A stretch of 64,000 nt of DNA, from the NCBI GenBank assembly GCA_030746435.1, contig JASLMV010000011.1:34761-98760 (forward strand), written 5' to 3'. This document shows positions 47,351 through 57,053 of this stretch, piece by piece (the first letter of the stretch is position 1; each line of letters starts with the position of its first letter). Source of the DNA: Gammaproteobacteria bacterium (GTDB taxonomy: Bacteria; Pseudomonadota; Gammaproteobacteria; Steroidobacterales; GCA-2729495). A program made the position numbers and the translations under genes. The notes below the pieces were generated by a model. It searched no databases, was not told the DNA's origin, and worked only from the letters and a program-made list of their open reading frames with translations.

Positions 47351-49933
47351 ATGACTGAAGTGGCGCAGGAAATATTGCCTGTCAATCTCGAAGACGAGAT
47401 GCGGCAGTCCTATCTCGATTACGCGATGAGCGTAATCGTCGGCCGTGCCCTGCCTGATGTCCGCGATGGCCTGAAACCTGTGCACCGCCGCGTTCTTTAT
47501 GCGATGCGTGAGCTGGGCAATGATTACAACAAGCCCTACAAGAAATCAGCCCGCGTCGTGGGTGACGTGATCGGTAAATACCATCCGCACGGCGATTCAG
47601 CCGTGTACGACACCATCGTGCGCATGGCGCAACCGTTCTCGTTGCGCTACCTGCTGGTCGACGGGCAGGGCAACTTCGGGTCGGTGGATGGCGATGCGCC
47701 GGCGGCCATGCGTTACACCGAAGTTCGCATGACACGGCTCGCGAACGAGTTGCTGGCCGACATCGACAAGGAAACCGTCGACTTCGCCGAGAACTACGAC
47801 GGTTCGGAATCCGAACCGACTGTATTACCGACGCGCGTACCGAACCTGCTCGTGAACGGCTCTTCGGGTATCGCGGTTGGTATGGCGACCAATATTCCGC
47901 CGCACAACCTGGGTGAAATCATCGATGCCACGATCGCGCTCCTCGACAACCCGGACGTATCGGTAGCCGAACTGATGGAGATCATCCCGGGTCCCGATTT
48001 TCCAACCGCCGGCATCATCAATGGCGCCCAGGGCATCTATTCTGCCTACACGACCGGCCGCGGCCGGGTGCATATGCGCGCCCGCCACCAGATTGAGCAG
48101 GTCGATGGCAAAGGCAAGGAGGCAATCGTCCTGACCGAACTGCCTTACCAGGTCAACAAGGCGCGGCTCATCGAAAAGATTGCCGAGCTGGTGCGCGACA
48201 AGAGAATTGACGGCATCACCGAACTGCGTGATGAGTCCGACAAGGATGGCCTGCGAGTGGTCATCGAACTGCGCCGTGACCAGCTGACTGATGTGGTACT
48301 GAATAACCTTTACAAGCACACGCCGATGGAGACGGTGTTCGGCATCAACATGGTCGCCCTGCGGGACGGCCAGCCGCGCCTGCTGGCGCTCAAGGAGATG
48401 CTCGATGCGTTCCTGAATCACCGGCGCGAGGTCGTCACGAGACGGACTGTATTTAACCTGCGCAAGGCGCGCGAGCGAGGCCACGTGCTGGAAGGCCAGG
48501 CGGTGGCCCTGGCGAATATCGATACGGTGATCGGCCTCATTAAAAAGTCTGAATCGCCGGGTGTTGCCAGGGAAGCACTCGTCAAGGCGACCTGGGAGCC
48601 GGGCGACGTCACGGCGATGCTCAGGAAAGCGGGCAAAATCAGCACGCGGCCCGACGAACTCGAGGGTGACTACGGGCTGACGGAGCAGGGTTACCGGCTG
48701 TCGCCGAACCAGGCACAGGCGATCCTGGACCTGCGGCTGCACCGCCTGACAGGCCTTGAGCGTGATAAAATAATTAATGAATACAAGGATATACTAAAGA
48801 GAATTAAGGCCCTTACTGAGATTCTGCAGGACCCCGACAAACTGGTCGAGGTGATTCGTGAGGAACTGCTGGAAATCCGTGAAGCCTATGCCGACGGCCG
48901 GCGCACCGAGATCGTAGAAGATCACTCGAACGTCACCATCGAGGACCTGATCCCCGAAGAAGACCTGGTAGTGACGCTGTCGCACGGCGGTTATGCGAAA
49001 GCCCAGGGGTTGGATACCTACCAGGCCCAGAAGCGCGGCGGCCGCGGCCGGTCGGCCACCAAGGTCAAGGACGAAGATTTCATCGACAAGCTGTTCGTGG
49101 CGAACAGCCACGACACGCTGCTGTGTTTCTCCAGCCGCGGCAAGGTTTACTGGCTCAAGGTCTACCAGGTGCCGCGCGCCAGCAGGAATGCCCGCGGCAA
49201 GCCGATCATCAACCTGTTGCCGCTCGAGGATAACGAGCGCATCAACGCGGTCCTGCCCGTGAAGGAATACAAAGCTGACCAGTATGTGTTCATGGCGACG
49301 AGCAAGGGCCGCGTCAAGAAGACTTCGCTGGAGGCATTCTCGCGGCCACGCACAAACGGGATCATTGCCGTGGACCTTCGCGGCAGCGACAAACTGGTCG
49401 ATGTAGCGCTGACCGACGGCAGCACCGACATCATGCTGGGGGCGAGTTCCGGCAAGGCGATCCGTTTCAACGAGAAGGATGTCCGTGAAATGGGACGCGG
49501 CGCCGCAGGTGTGCGCGGTATCAACCTCGAGGCAGATCACGAGGTCATATCGCTGATCACCGTGGGTGAGGGTGACATCCTGACTGCCACGGCGAACGGC
49601 TACGGTAAGCGCACCAAGGTGGAAGAGTTCTCGCCGCAGGGCCGCGGTGGTAAGGGCGTTATCGCGATTCAGACCAGCGACCGCAACGGTAACCTGGTCG
49701 GCGCTATCCAGGTGTCCGACGACGATGAGGTCATGCTGATCAGTTCTTCAGGCACACTGGTGCGTACCGGTGTTGCAGATATTTCGACGCAGGGACGCAA
49801 CACCCAGGGAGTGACGCTGATCCGGGTTACCGAGGGCGACCGCCTCGTCGGGCTCGACCGCATCGAGCAGATCCAGGGCGCATCGGCCGACGCAATCACT
49901 ACAGAAACGGACCAGGCGGCCACAGAAGAATAA
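47351..49933 (+). CDS. gyrA: DNA gyrase subunit A
   Basis: Breaks and rejoins DNA in gyrase. The 860 residues show the winged-helix core [27 protein letters not shown], the active-site Tyr122 in [10 protein letters not shown], and a C-terminal beta-pinwheel containing the GyrA box QKRGGRGRS. The quinolone-resistance region reads [11 protein letters not shown] with Ser83 and Asp87, the fluoroquinolone-sensitive state. The acidic tail is short. Confidence 0.98.
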   Translation: MTEVAQEILPVNLEDEMRQSYLDYAMSVIVGRALPDVRDGLKPVHRRVLYAMRELGNDYNKPYKKSARVVGDVIGKYHPHGDSAVYDTIVRMAQPFSLRYLLVDGQGNFGSVDGDAPAAMRYTEVRMTRLANELLADIDKETVDFAENYDGSESEPTVLPTRVPNLLVNGSSGIAVGMATNIPPHNLGEIIDATIALLDNPDVSVAELMEIIPGPDFPTAGIINGAQGIYSAYTTGRGRVHMRARHQIEQVDGKGKEAIVLTELPYQVNKARLIEKIAELVRDKRIDGITELRDESDKDGLRVVIELRRDQLTDVVLNNLYKHTPMETVFGINMVALRDGQPRLLALKEMLDAFLNHRREVVTRRTVFNLRKARERGHVLEGQAVALANIDTVIGLIKKSESPGVAREALVKATWEPGDVTAMLRKAGKISTRPDELEGDYGLTEQGYRLSPNQAQAILDLRLHRLTGLERDKIINEYKDILKRIKALTEILQDPDKLVEVIREELLEIREAYADGRRTEIVEDHSNVTIEDLIPEEDLVVTLSHGGYAKAQGLDTYQAQKRGGRGRSATKVKDEDFIDKLFVANSHDTLLCFSSRGKVYWLKVYQVPRASRNARGKPIINLLPLEDNERINAVLPVKEYKADQYVFMATSKGRVKKTSLEAFSRPRTNGIIAVDLRGSDKLVDVALTDGSTDIMLGASSGKAIRFNEKDVREMGRGAAGVRGINLEADHEVISLITVGEGDILTATANGYGKRTKVEEFSPQGRGGKGVIAIQTSDRNGNLVGAIQVSDDDEVMLISSSGTLVRTGVADISTQGRNTQGVTLIRVTEGDRLVGLDRIEQIQGASADAITTETDQAATEE

Positions 49934-50013
49934 GCAGGAACTTTTAACCGGGAAATATAACCAACGCTGTTTACCGTCGGCGTTGCGAAACGACACACTT
50001 AACAGGAACAGTA

Positions 50014-51093
50014 ATGGCACGGGTATTTAACTTTAGTGCGGGGCCTGCAGCATTGCCGCTGGAGGTCCTGGAAGAAGCCAGGGAAAGCCTGACTGACTGG
50101 CAGGGCAGCGGCATGGGCCTGATGGAAATCAGCCACCGCAGCAAGGCCTTCGTCAGCGTGGCCGAGCAGGCTGAGGCCGATATCCGCGAACTCCTGGGCA
50201 TTCCGGATGACTACGCTGTGCTTTTTTTGCAAGGCGGAGCGACTCAGCAGTTCGCCCTGATCCCGCTGAACCTGTCCGATGAAGGCCAGACCGTCGACCA
50301 GCTGGTCACGGGAAGCTGGTCCAAGAAAGCGCTGAAAGAGGGCAAAAGCGTTCGCAATGTAAATGTCGTGGCCGACGGCGCTGACCTTAATTATGCAGAT
50401 GTACCGGCCCGCGATAGCTGGAACCTGACTCCGGATGCCGCTTACTTCCACTATTGCAGCAATGAAACCATCGGCGGCGTGGAAATTCACGACACGCCGG
50501 ATGTCGGCGATGTGCCGCTCGTTACCGACATGTCGTCGACGATCCTGTCACGGCCGTTCGACGTCAGCCGTTTCGGCCTGATTTACGCGGGCGCCCAGAA
50601 AAATATCGGCCCGTCGGGGCTGACGATCGTGATCGTGCGTAAAGACCTTGTCCGGCGTGGCCGGCCGGCGTCCGACATACTTAATTATAAGGCTCATGCG
50701 GAAGGCGGTTCGATGATGAATACGCCGCCGACATTTGCCTGGTACGTCGCCGGGCTCGTGTTTGCCTGGGTTAAAAAGCAGGGTGGTGTGCAGGCAATGG
50801 CCGAGTTGAACAAGGCCAAGGCCGATAAACTTTATGCCGCCATCGATGCTTCCGGTTTTTATGCGAACCCGGTAGCGCCCGCATATCGTTCCTGGATGAA
50901 TATCCCGTTCACGCTGGCCAAGCCGGACCTGGATGGCGAATTCCTTGCGCAGGCCGATGCCGCAGGGCTGACGAACCTCAAGGGGCATCGCTCTGTCGGT
51001 GGAATGCGTGCAAGCATTTATAATGCCGTGGCGATGGATGCCATCGATGCGCTGATCGCATTCATGCAAGAGTTTGAACGCGCCGCCGGATAA
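50014..51093 (+). CDS. serC: Phosphoserine aminotransferase
   Basis: PLP enzyme that makes phosphoserine, and 4-phosphohydroxythreonine for vitamin B6. Its 359 residues begin RVFNFSAGPAALPLEVLEEA; the PLP lysine is Lys196 in YAGAQKNIGPSGL. AACAGGAAC precedes the ATG. It is followed after 19 nt by serA, placing two consecutive serine-pathway steps in one operon. Confidence 0.97.
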   Translation: MARVFNFSAGPAALPLEVLEEARESLTDWQGSGMGLMEISHRSKAFVSVAEQAEADIRELLGIPDDYAVLFLQGGATQQFALIPLNLSDEGQTVDQLVTGSWSKKALKEGKSVRNVNVVADGADLNYADVPARDSWNLTPDAAYFHYCSNETIGGVEIHDTPDVGDVPLVTDMSSTILSRPFDVSRFGLIYAGAQKNIGPSGLTIVIVRKDLVRRGRPASDILNYKAHAEGGSMMNTPPTFAWYVAGLVFAWVKKQGGVQAMAELNKAKADKLYAAIDASGFYANPVAPAYRSWMNIPFTLAKPDLDGEFLAQADAAGLTNLKGHRSVGGMRASIYNAVAMDAIDALIAFMQEFERAAG

Positions 51094-51112
51094 CACAACG
51101 CTGGTTTTTACG

Positions 51113-52288
51113 ATGTACAACATTCTTACGCTTAACAATATTTCTGAAGAAGGGCTGAAACGCCTGCCCAGCGACAAGTATTCGGTCGCCGATGACGCCG
51201 GTGATCCGGCGGGCATACTGGTGCGGTCCTACAAGATGCACGACATGGAACTCGGGGCCAGCCTCGAAGCCGTCGCGCGGGCCGGTGCGGGTGTCAACAA
51301 CATTCCCATCGACAAGCTGTCGGCGCGCGGTGTGCCGGTATTTAATGCCCCGGGGGCGAATGCCAACGCGGTGAAGGAACTGGTGATCGGCGGTATGTTG
51401 CTGGCGGCCAGGAACCTGGCGCACGCGTGGGACTATACACAGCACCTCGAAGGCGAAGGCGACGAATTAGCCAGGGCGGTCGAGGCCGGCAAGAAGAAGT
51501 TTGTCGGTTACGAATTGCCGGGCCGCACGCTGGGCGTTGTAGGTCTGGGCGCGATCGGAGTGCGGGTTGCGAATGCCGCGCTCGACCTCGGTATGAATGT
51601 CATCGGCTTCGACGCCATGATCAGTGTCGAACGTGCCTGGGAGTTGCATTCGGGCGTGCAGCAGGCGCGCAGTCTCGACGACCTGTTGTCGCGGTCCGAC
51701 ATGGTGACGCTCCACGTGCCGCTGCTGGATGCTACCCGCGACATGATCAGCAAGGAAGGGATCGGCCGTATGCCAGCCGGTGCCGTAATACTAAATTTCG
51801 CCCGTGACCCGATCGTGGACGAGGAGGCTGTGCTTGCGAGCCTGGAAGCCGGGCATCTGGGTTGCTATGTCACGGATTTCCCGACCCGGCCGATGATCGG
51901 CAATGACAAGATCATTACACTGCCGCACCTGGGTGCGTCGACAGCTGAGGCCGAAGTCAATTGCGCGATTATGGTCGCCGACAACATGCGGAACTATCTC
52001 GAGAACGGCAACATCCGTTACTCGGTAAATTTCCCGGAAGCGGATATGCCGCGCACAAACGCATACCGGCTTACGGTTGCGAACGAAAATGTGCCAAACA
52101 TGGTGGGGCAGGTATCGACCTTCCTCGCAGACGCCGGGCTGAATATTGAGGACCTGCTCAACAAGTCGCGGGGAGAGCTCGCCTACACGATCGTAGACCT
52201 CGACGGCCCTGTGCCGGACGATGTGATCGGGAAGATTGCGGGTATCGATGGCGTTCTCAAGGTCCGCAACCTCGGCCAACCCGTCTGA
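51113..52288 (+). CDS. serA: D-3-phosphoglycerate dehydrogenase, short ACT-domain type
   Basis: First enzyme of serine synthesis. The 391 residues hold the split substrate domain, the NAD fold GVVGLGAIGVRVANAALDLG near 141, and a C-terminal ACT domain (about 320-391, NVPNMVGQVSTFLADAGLNIEDLLNKSRG) for serine feedback. Catalytic Arg231 (NFARDPIVDEEAV) and His272 (LPHLGAST) are present. The usual Glu that assists the histidine (TEP in E. coli SerA) is Arg259 here (DFPTRP). The ATG at 51113 is chosen; a longer frame begins inside serC. The call rests on overall similarity and on serC next door. Confidence 0.92.
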   Translation: MYNILTLNNISEEGLKRLPSDKYSVADDAGDPAGILVRSYKMHDMELGASLEAVARAGAGVNNIPIDKLSARGVPVFNAPGANANAVKELVIGGMLLAARNLAHAWDYTQHLEGEGDELARAVEAGKKKFVGYELPGRTLGVVGLGAIGVRVANAALDLGMNVIGFDAMISVERAWELHSGVQQARSLDDLLSRSDMVTLHVPLLDATRDMISKEGIGRMPAGAVILNFARDPIVDEEAVLASLEAGHLGCYVTDFPTRPMIGNDKIITLPHLGASTAEAEVNCAIMVADNMRNYLENGNIRYSVNFPEADMPRTNAYRLTVANENVPNMVGQVSTFLADAGLNIEDLLNKSRGELAYTIVDLDGPVPDDVIGKIAGIDGVLKVRNLGQPV

Positions 52289-52293
52289 AAAAC

Positions 52294-52599
52294 CCCCAGC
52301 CGGCACGATCCGGCGTTAAGAATCGACTCACAATGCTCATGTACTGGTATGTACACTCTGCTTGTTCGTCGATCCTTGCCTTGGCTCGCACTCGCCTGGA
52401 GCTTTTTCAGGCTTTGACCCCAGCCGGCACGATCCGGCGTTAAGCATCGGCTCAGCCGCTCCCGGCCATCCATGGCCTCCGCGGCATTCGGACATCCTGT
52501 CCAGCACGCAATTTACAAGGCCAGTACATGTGCATTGAAAATGTATTCTTGCCTTGCCTCGCGCTCGCCTGAGACTTTCAGCAGGTTGCCAGAGAATCG
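52294..52599. repeat. Tandem pair of dyad-containing intergenic repeats
   Basis: Between serA and pheA (a gene-free stretch of 361 nt) lie two related units. Both begin with the same 27 bases (52294-52320 and 52418-52444), which contain GCCGG-CACGAT-CCGGC, and continue with nearly the same ATCGnCTCA. Both end with a similar 37-nt block, CTTGCCTTGnCTCGCnCTCGCCTG and on (52375-52411 and 52548-52585). Their middles differ: unit 1 holds the dyad TGTAC-TGGTAT-GTACA and unit 2 an AGTACATGTGCATTG segment with extra sequence. No credible gene is seen here. Confidence 0.8.
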
Positions 52600-52649
52600 T
52601 GTCGGGTCAAATAGTCAATTAATGAGCGCATCGTCTACAATGCGGCGCC

Positions 52650-53765
52650 ATGGTTGAGAAAGACGGCAAACAGGAAGCCGAGGATCTGGCGTTGATACGG
52701 CAAAAGATTGATGCTGTTGACAAGCAGATCCAGGGGCTGATTAACGAGCGGGCGCGCTATGCCAAGCAGATTGGCAAAGCCAAGATGAAAGGTAATGGCG
52801 ACGGCCCCGTGGATTTCTATCGTCCGGAGCGCGAGGCGCAGATTCTGCGTGGCGTGGTGGGCCGTAATGACGGTCCGCTAAAGGATGAGGAAATCATGCG
52901 CCTGTTTCGCGAGATCATGTCGGTTTGCCTTGCGCACGAGGAGCCGGTCAAGGTCGGGTATCTCGGCCCCGAGGGCACGTTCACCCAGTCGGCCGTGCAG
53001 AAACACTTCGGCCTCTCGGTACGGCCGTTACCGCTCACGACAATCGAAGAGGTGTTCCGCGAGGTTGAATCGGGAACCGCCGACTTCGGCGTGGTACCGA
53101 TCGAGAACACCACTGAGGGCACCGTCAATCATACGCTGGACATGTTCATGAACTCACCGCTCAATATTTGCGGTGAAGTGGAACTACGGATTCGGCAGCA
53201 TTTGCTGTGCGCAATGGACAGCCTGGAGAAAGTTGACCGCGTTTGTGCACATCCGCAGTCGCTGGCGCAGTGTCGTGCATGGTTGCGCGAGTTTCTGCCG
53301 GGAGCCGAGCAGGTTCCCGTAAGCAGCAATGCAGAGGGGGCGAGGCGTGCAAGTGAAGAACCGGGTACCGCTGCAATTGCCGGCGACGCGGCTGCAGATG
53401 TGTACAACCTCGCAATCCTCGTCAGTGATATAGAGGATCGCCCGGACAACACAACCCGCTTTATGGTCATCGGGCGGACCCCGTTCCCGCCGAGCGGAGA
53501 CGATCGCACCAGTCTATTGGTGTCGACGGCACATACCGAAGACGCGGGCGCCCTGCAGAATCTGTTGCAGCCGTTGGCAGAGGACAATATCAACATGACG
53601 CGGATAGAATCGCGGCCGTCCCACCAGCGCAAATGGCATTACGTCTTTTTCATCGATATAGACGGGCATGCCGAAGAAGAGCATGTAGCCCGGGCGCTGG
53701 CGCACCTCGAAAAGGGTGCGCAGCTATTCCGTGTGCTCGGCTCGTACCCTAAAGCAGTGATCTAG
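52650..53765 (+). CDS. pheA: Bifunctional chorismate mutase/prephenate dehydratase (P-protein)
   Basis: Converts chorismate through prephenate to phenylpyruvate. The 371 residues have an N-terminal AroQ-type mutase domain (LIRQKIDAVDKQIQGLINERARYAKQIGKAK), the dehydratase domain (VGYLGPEGTFTQSAVQKHFG, VVPIENTTEGTVNHTLDMF, NTTRFMVIG) and a C-terminal ACT domain with the Phe-binding ESRPSHQRKWHY. The ATG at 52650 follows the repeat region. No leader peptide attenuator was identified. Confidence 0.97.
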   Translation: MVEKDGKQEAEDLALIRQKIDAVDKQIQGLINERARYAKQIGKAKMKGNGDGPVDFYRPEREAQILRGVVGRNDGPLKDEEIMRLFREIMSVCLAHEEPVKVGYLGPEGTFTQSAVQKHFGLSVRPLPLTTIEEVFREVESGTADFGVVPIENTTEGTVNHTLDMFMNSPLNICGEVELRIRQHLLCAMDSLEKVDRVCAHPQSLAQCRAWLREFLPGAEQVPVSSNAEGARRASEEPGTAAIAGDAAADVYNLAILVSDIEDRPDNTTRFMVIGRTPFPPSGDDRTSLLVSTAHTEDAGALQNLLQPLAEDNINMTRIESRPSHQRKWHYVFFIDIDGHAEEEHVARALAHLEKGAQLFRVLGSYPKAVI

Positions 53766-53781
53766 ACAGCAGCGCGCCCCG

Positions 53782-54915
53782 ATGACAGGCGACCACGCTT
53801 ACACCGAACTGGCAGCCGCCCCGGTTTGCGGACTGACACCCTATGAGCCCGGGAAACCGCCCGAGGAACTCGAGCGCGAGTACGGTGTAAGTAATGCCTT
53901 AAAGCTTGCATCGAACGAAAACCCCTTCGGCGTGCCCGATTCGGTGCGGACGGCGATGAGTGAAGCGATCGACAACGTGCGTCTGTACCCGGACGGCGCG
54001 GGCTTCGCGTTGAGTCGTGCGCTTTCCGAACACCTTGGTGTGGACCCGGCCTGGCTGACGCTCGGTAACGGTTCCAACGATATCCTGGTGTTGCTCGCGG
54101 AATGTTTCCTGACACCGGAGACTTCAGCGGTCTACGATCAGTATTCTTTCATTATTTACCGGCTCGCTGTGCAGGCTACCGGCGCCGAAGCCAGGGTTGC
54201 CGCTTCCAACCCGCCGGAGCACGCCCAGCCTTTTGGGCACGACCTGAACGCCATGCTGGCGCTCGTCGACGCAACCACGCGGCTGGTCTTTATCGCTAAC
54301 CCCAACAACCCGACGGGTACCTGGGTAGATGGCGAAGCCCTGCATGATTTCCTGTACCAATTGCCGGATCACGTACTTGCCGTGGTCGACGAGGCCTATT
54401 ACGAATACGCGGTGGGCGAGGACTATCCGGGCACATTGGCCTGGCGCGACCAGTTTCCTAACCTGGTAATCCTCCGCACCTTCTCAAAGGCCTATGGGCT
54501 TGCCGGCCTGCGGGTGGGTTACAGTATCAGCAACCCCGGTATAGCAGAACTGCTGAATCGTGTGCGCCAGCCCTTTAATGTCAATAGCGTGGGGCAGGCG
54601 GCAGCGGTACAGGCTCTTGCCGAACAGGATTGGGTAGCGCAGTGCCATGCCACCAATCTGCTGTGCATGGAGACATTGCGTGCAGGCCTGGCTGAACTGG
54701 GAATGGCCTGTCTGCCGTCACGCGCAAACTTTCTGCTGGCGCATATCGGAACGAGGGCAGCCGCTTGCAACGAATACCTGTTGCGACAGGGAATCATCGT
54801 GCGGCCGGTCGCCAACTACGGGCTACCGGAATACCTGCGTATTACAGTAGGTGCAGAGCAGGATGTCACACGCTTGCTCGCAGTCCTGCGTGAGTTCACG
54901 GAGCAGGGGGCATGA
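53782..54915 (+). CDS. hisC: Histidinol-phosphate aminotransferase
   Basis: Class I/II PLP aminotransferase. Of 377 residues, key motifs are LASNENPFGVPDSVRTAM, FIANPNNPTGTW, VVDEAYYEYA and the PLP lysine Lys236 in RTFSKAYGLAGLRVGY. Lying between pheA and aroA, it probably also serves as the aromatic aminotransferase for phenylalanine/tyrosine; that dual role is known for HisC homologues and inferred here. Its stop overlaps the aroA start by 4 nt. Confidence 0.93.
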   Translation: MTGDHAYTELAAAPVCGLTPYEPGKPPEELEREYGVSNALKLASNENPFGVPDSVRTAMSEAIDNVRLYPDGAGFALSRALSEHLGVDPAWLTLGNGSNDILVLLAECFLTPETSAVYDQYSFIIYRLAVQATGAEARVAASNPPEHAQPFGHDLNAMLALVDATTRLVFIANPNNPTGTWVDGEALHDFLYQLPDHVLAVVDEAYYEYAVGEDYPGTLAWRDQFPNLVILRTFSKAYGLAGLRVGYSISNPGIAELLNRVRQPFNVNSVGQAAAVQALAEQDWVAQCHATNLLCMETLRAGLAELGMACLPSRANFLLAHIGTRAAACNEYLLRQGIIVRPVANYGLPEYLRITVGAEQDVTRLLAVLREFTEQGA

Positions 54916-56216
54916 CTGACAATGCTCGCATCGTTGCAAGTCCCGGCCGCGAGGTCGCTGGCTCCGTGCGGGTGCCCGGCGACAAATCCATTTCTCATCG
55001 TGCCCTGATCCTCGGAGCGCTGGCCGAAGGCGAAACACTCATCCGCGGGTTTCTGTCGGGTGAGGATTGCATTAGCACACTGAAAGCACTGCGCCAGCTT
55101 GGCGCAACAATCGATGACAGCGATCCCGATTGCATTCGTGTACAGGGTGTCGGCCTAAACGGCCTGCGGGCACCGGCCGGGCCACTCGACCTGGGCAACT
55201 CGGGCACCGGTATGAGATTGCTTGCAGGCGTGTTGGCCGGGCAGGCATTCGAGTCGGAACTCACCGGTGACGAGTCGCTCCGCAGCCGCCCGATGGAGCG
55301 GGTGGCAACGCCGCTCGGCCGGATGGGTGCCCGGATTATCAGCTCGGGCGGTTATCCGCCCCTGCACATAAAGGGCAGCGCGCTGAAACCACTCTATTAC
55401 GAAAGCCCGGTGGCCAGCGCGCAGGTTAAATCGGCGCTGTTACTGGCGGGTTTGTATGCCGACGGGACGACGCGCGTCGAGGAGCCAGGCATTACGCGCG
55501 ACCATACCGAGCGCATGCTCCAGGCCTTCGGCGTAAACGTCATGATCGGGGATAAAGCAGCGGAGGTTTCCGGCCCGGCGCGCCTGCAGGCAACTGAAAT
55601 TGCGGTACCCGGCGACTTTTCTTCCGCAGCGTTCGCGCTGGCGGCGGGATGCCTGTCGGCGACGGGCCCGGTGGAGATAACCGGCGTCGGTATTAATCCG
55701 ACGCGTACCGGGTTCCTCGAAATCCTGAAATTAATGGGGGCCGGTATCGCGATCACGGACGTAGGTACGGCCGGCTCCGAGCCCGTCGCGACATTAACGG
55801 TCAATTCGGCAGTACTGAAAGGTGCGGAAATACCCCCCGAACTCGTGCCGCTTGCGATCGATGAACTGCCGCTGGTGTTTGCACTGGCGGCATGTGCCGA
55901 GGGTGAAACGCGGGTCACCGGCGCGAAGGAACTGCGCCACAAGGAAAGCGACCGCATTGCCATTATGGCGACGGGTTTATCCAACCTCGGTATCGAGGTG
56001 GATGAGCGGTCGGATGGTTTGGTGGTGAAGGGTGGCCGATTGCGCGGCGGCACTGTAAACAGCGCCGGCGACCACCGTGTCGCCATGGCGTTTTCCGTGG
56101 CGGCGATGACTGCAAATGACACGATAGAAATCCTCGATACGATCAACGTGGCCACATCGTTCCCGGGCTTCGTACCGCTGATGCAGTCGCTCGGCTTGCA
56201 ACTGGCAGAAGGTTGA
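54912..56216 (+). CDS. aroA: 3-phosphoshikimate 1-carboxyvinyltransferase (EPSP synthase)
   Basis: Makes EPSP in the shikimate pathway. The 434 residues contain SVRVPGDKSISHRALILGALAEG, LDLGNSGTGMRLLAGVLAG (class II type, with the alanine-free LGNSGTGMR), SAQVKSALLLAGLYADG, and RHKESDRIAIMATGL followed by GDHRVAMAFSVAA. The protein resembles the class II (CP4-like) enzymes, which are often less sensitive to glyphosate than E. coli AroA; sensitivity is not determined. Confidence 0.95.
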   Translation: MTDNARIVASPGREVAGSVRVPGDKSISHRALILGALAEGETLIRGFLSGEDCISTLKALRQLGATIDDSDPDCIRVQGVGLNGLRAPAGPLDLGNSGTGMRLLAGVLAGQAFESELTGDESLRSRPMERVATPLGRMGARIISSGGYPPLHIKGSALKPLYYESPVASAQVKSALLLAGLYADGTTRVEEPGITRDHTERMLQAFGVNVMIGDKAAEVSGPARLQATEIAVPGDFSSAAFALAAGCLSATGPVEITGVGINPTRTGFLEILKLMGAGIAITDVGTAGSEPVATLTVNSAVLKGAEIPPELVPLAIDELPLVFALAACAEGETRVTGAKELRHKESDRIAIMATGLSNLGIEVDERSDGLVVKGGRLRGGTVNSAGDHRVAMAFSVAAMTANDTIEILDTINVATSFPGFVPLMQSLGLQLAEG

Positions 56217-56218
56217 GG

Positions 56219-56911
56219 ATGGCTCAATCCATGCACCAGCCTGTCCCGGTAATTGCCATCGACGGACCCGGTGGCGCAGGCAAGGGCACGATCAGCCAGG
56301 CGGTCGCCGGGCAGTTGGGCTGGCATCTGCTGGACAGCGGGTCGCTTTACCGCGTCACAGCCTTTGCGGCCGACCGTAAAGGCGTCGCGCTGGAGGACAG
56401 TGAGGCGGTCAGCGAGGTGGCTCGTACACTGGATGTGCGCTTCGAGTATACCGGGACTGATACTCGGATTATGCTTGAGGAAAATGATGTAACTAATTCA
56501 ATTAGAACGGAAGAAGTAGGCAAGATGGCCTCTGTAGTTGCGGCCGATTCGGCGGTTCGGCAGGCCCTGATCGAGCGTCAGCGGGCATTTGCCCGTCCGC
56601 CGGGCCTGGTGGCCGATGGCCGGGACATGGGAACCATCGTGTTCCGCGATGCCGGGCTCAAAATCTTTCTCACGGCGAGCGTGGAAGAACGGGCCCGGAG
56701 GCGTTATAAGCAGTTGAAAGACAAGGGAATGGATGTTAGTCTGCCCGCCCTCTCAAGGGATATGAAGGAGCGTGACCGGCGGGATTCTGAGCGTTCGGTT
56801 GCGCCGCTCCGGGCAGCAGACGACGCCCGGGTGCTGGATTCAACGGAACTTGCGATCCCGGAAGTGGTTGCTTTGGTCATTTCATGGGTTAACGAGGTGT
56901 TTCCCCCTTAG
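56219..56911 (+). CDS. cmk: Cytidylate kinase
   Basis: Phosphorylates CMP and dCMP. The 230 residues begin MAQSMHQPVPVIAIDGPGGAGKGTI, containing the P-loop; the CMP-binding insert includes NDVTNSIRTEEVG, and LVADGRDMGTIVF and LTASVEERARRRY follow. An upstream in-frame TTG at 56213 is less likely. The gene precedes rpsA, as in E. coli. Confidence 0.96.
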   Translation: MAQSMHQPVPVIAIDGPGGAGKGTISQAVAGQLGWHLLDSGSLYRVTAFAADRKGVALEDSEAVSEVARTLDVRFEYTGTDTRIMLEENDVTNSIRTEEVGKMASVVAADSAVRQALIERQRAFARPPGLVADGRDMGTIVFRDAGLKIFLTASVEERARRRYKQLKDKGMDVSLPALSRDMKERDRRDSERSVAPLRAADDARVLDSTELAIPEVVALVISWVNEVFPP

Positions 56912-56951
56912 ATAGACAAGAAATAAGGGGTTACAACACAAGAGACAGGGT

Positions 56952-56983
56952 CCGGCCGACAGTGATGTCGACCGGTTTTTTTT
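56952..56983 (+). terminator. Intrinsic terminator/attenuator between cmk and rpsA
   Basis: CCGGCCGACA pairs with TGTCGACCGG (ten positions, one C-A mismatch) around a GTGA loop, and eight T follow (56976-56983). It should end or reduce transcription from the aromatic operon before rpsA. Confidence 0.85.
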
Positions 56984-57053
56984 AACAGACTGACTGACCA
57001 ACGTGAGTTGCCAGTCATTAACAACACGGGCCCACCGCGAGGTGGAATTATTA

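Noticed and set aside
47591..47611. Possible quinolone-resistance change in gyrA
   Set aside because: Ser83 and Asp87 are the sensitive-type residues.
52183..52473. Minus-strand frame across the serA tail and the intergenic repeat
   Set aside because: It is shared between serA antisense and the repeat unit, and the frame is not kept in the second repeat copy, so coding is unlikely.
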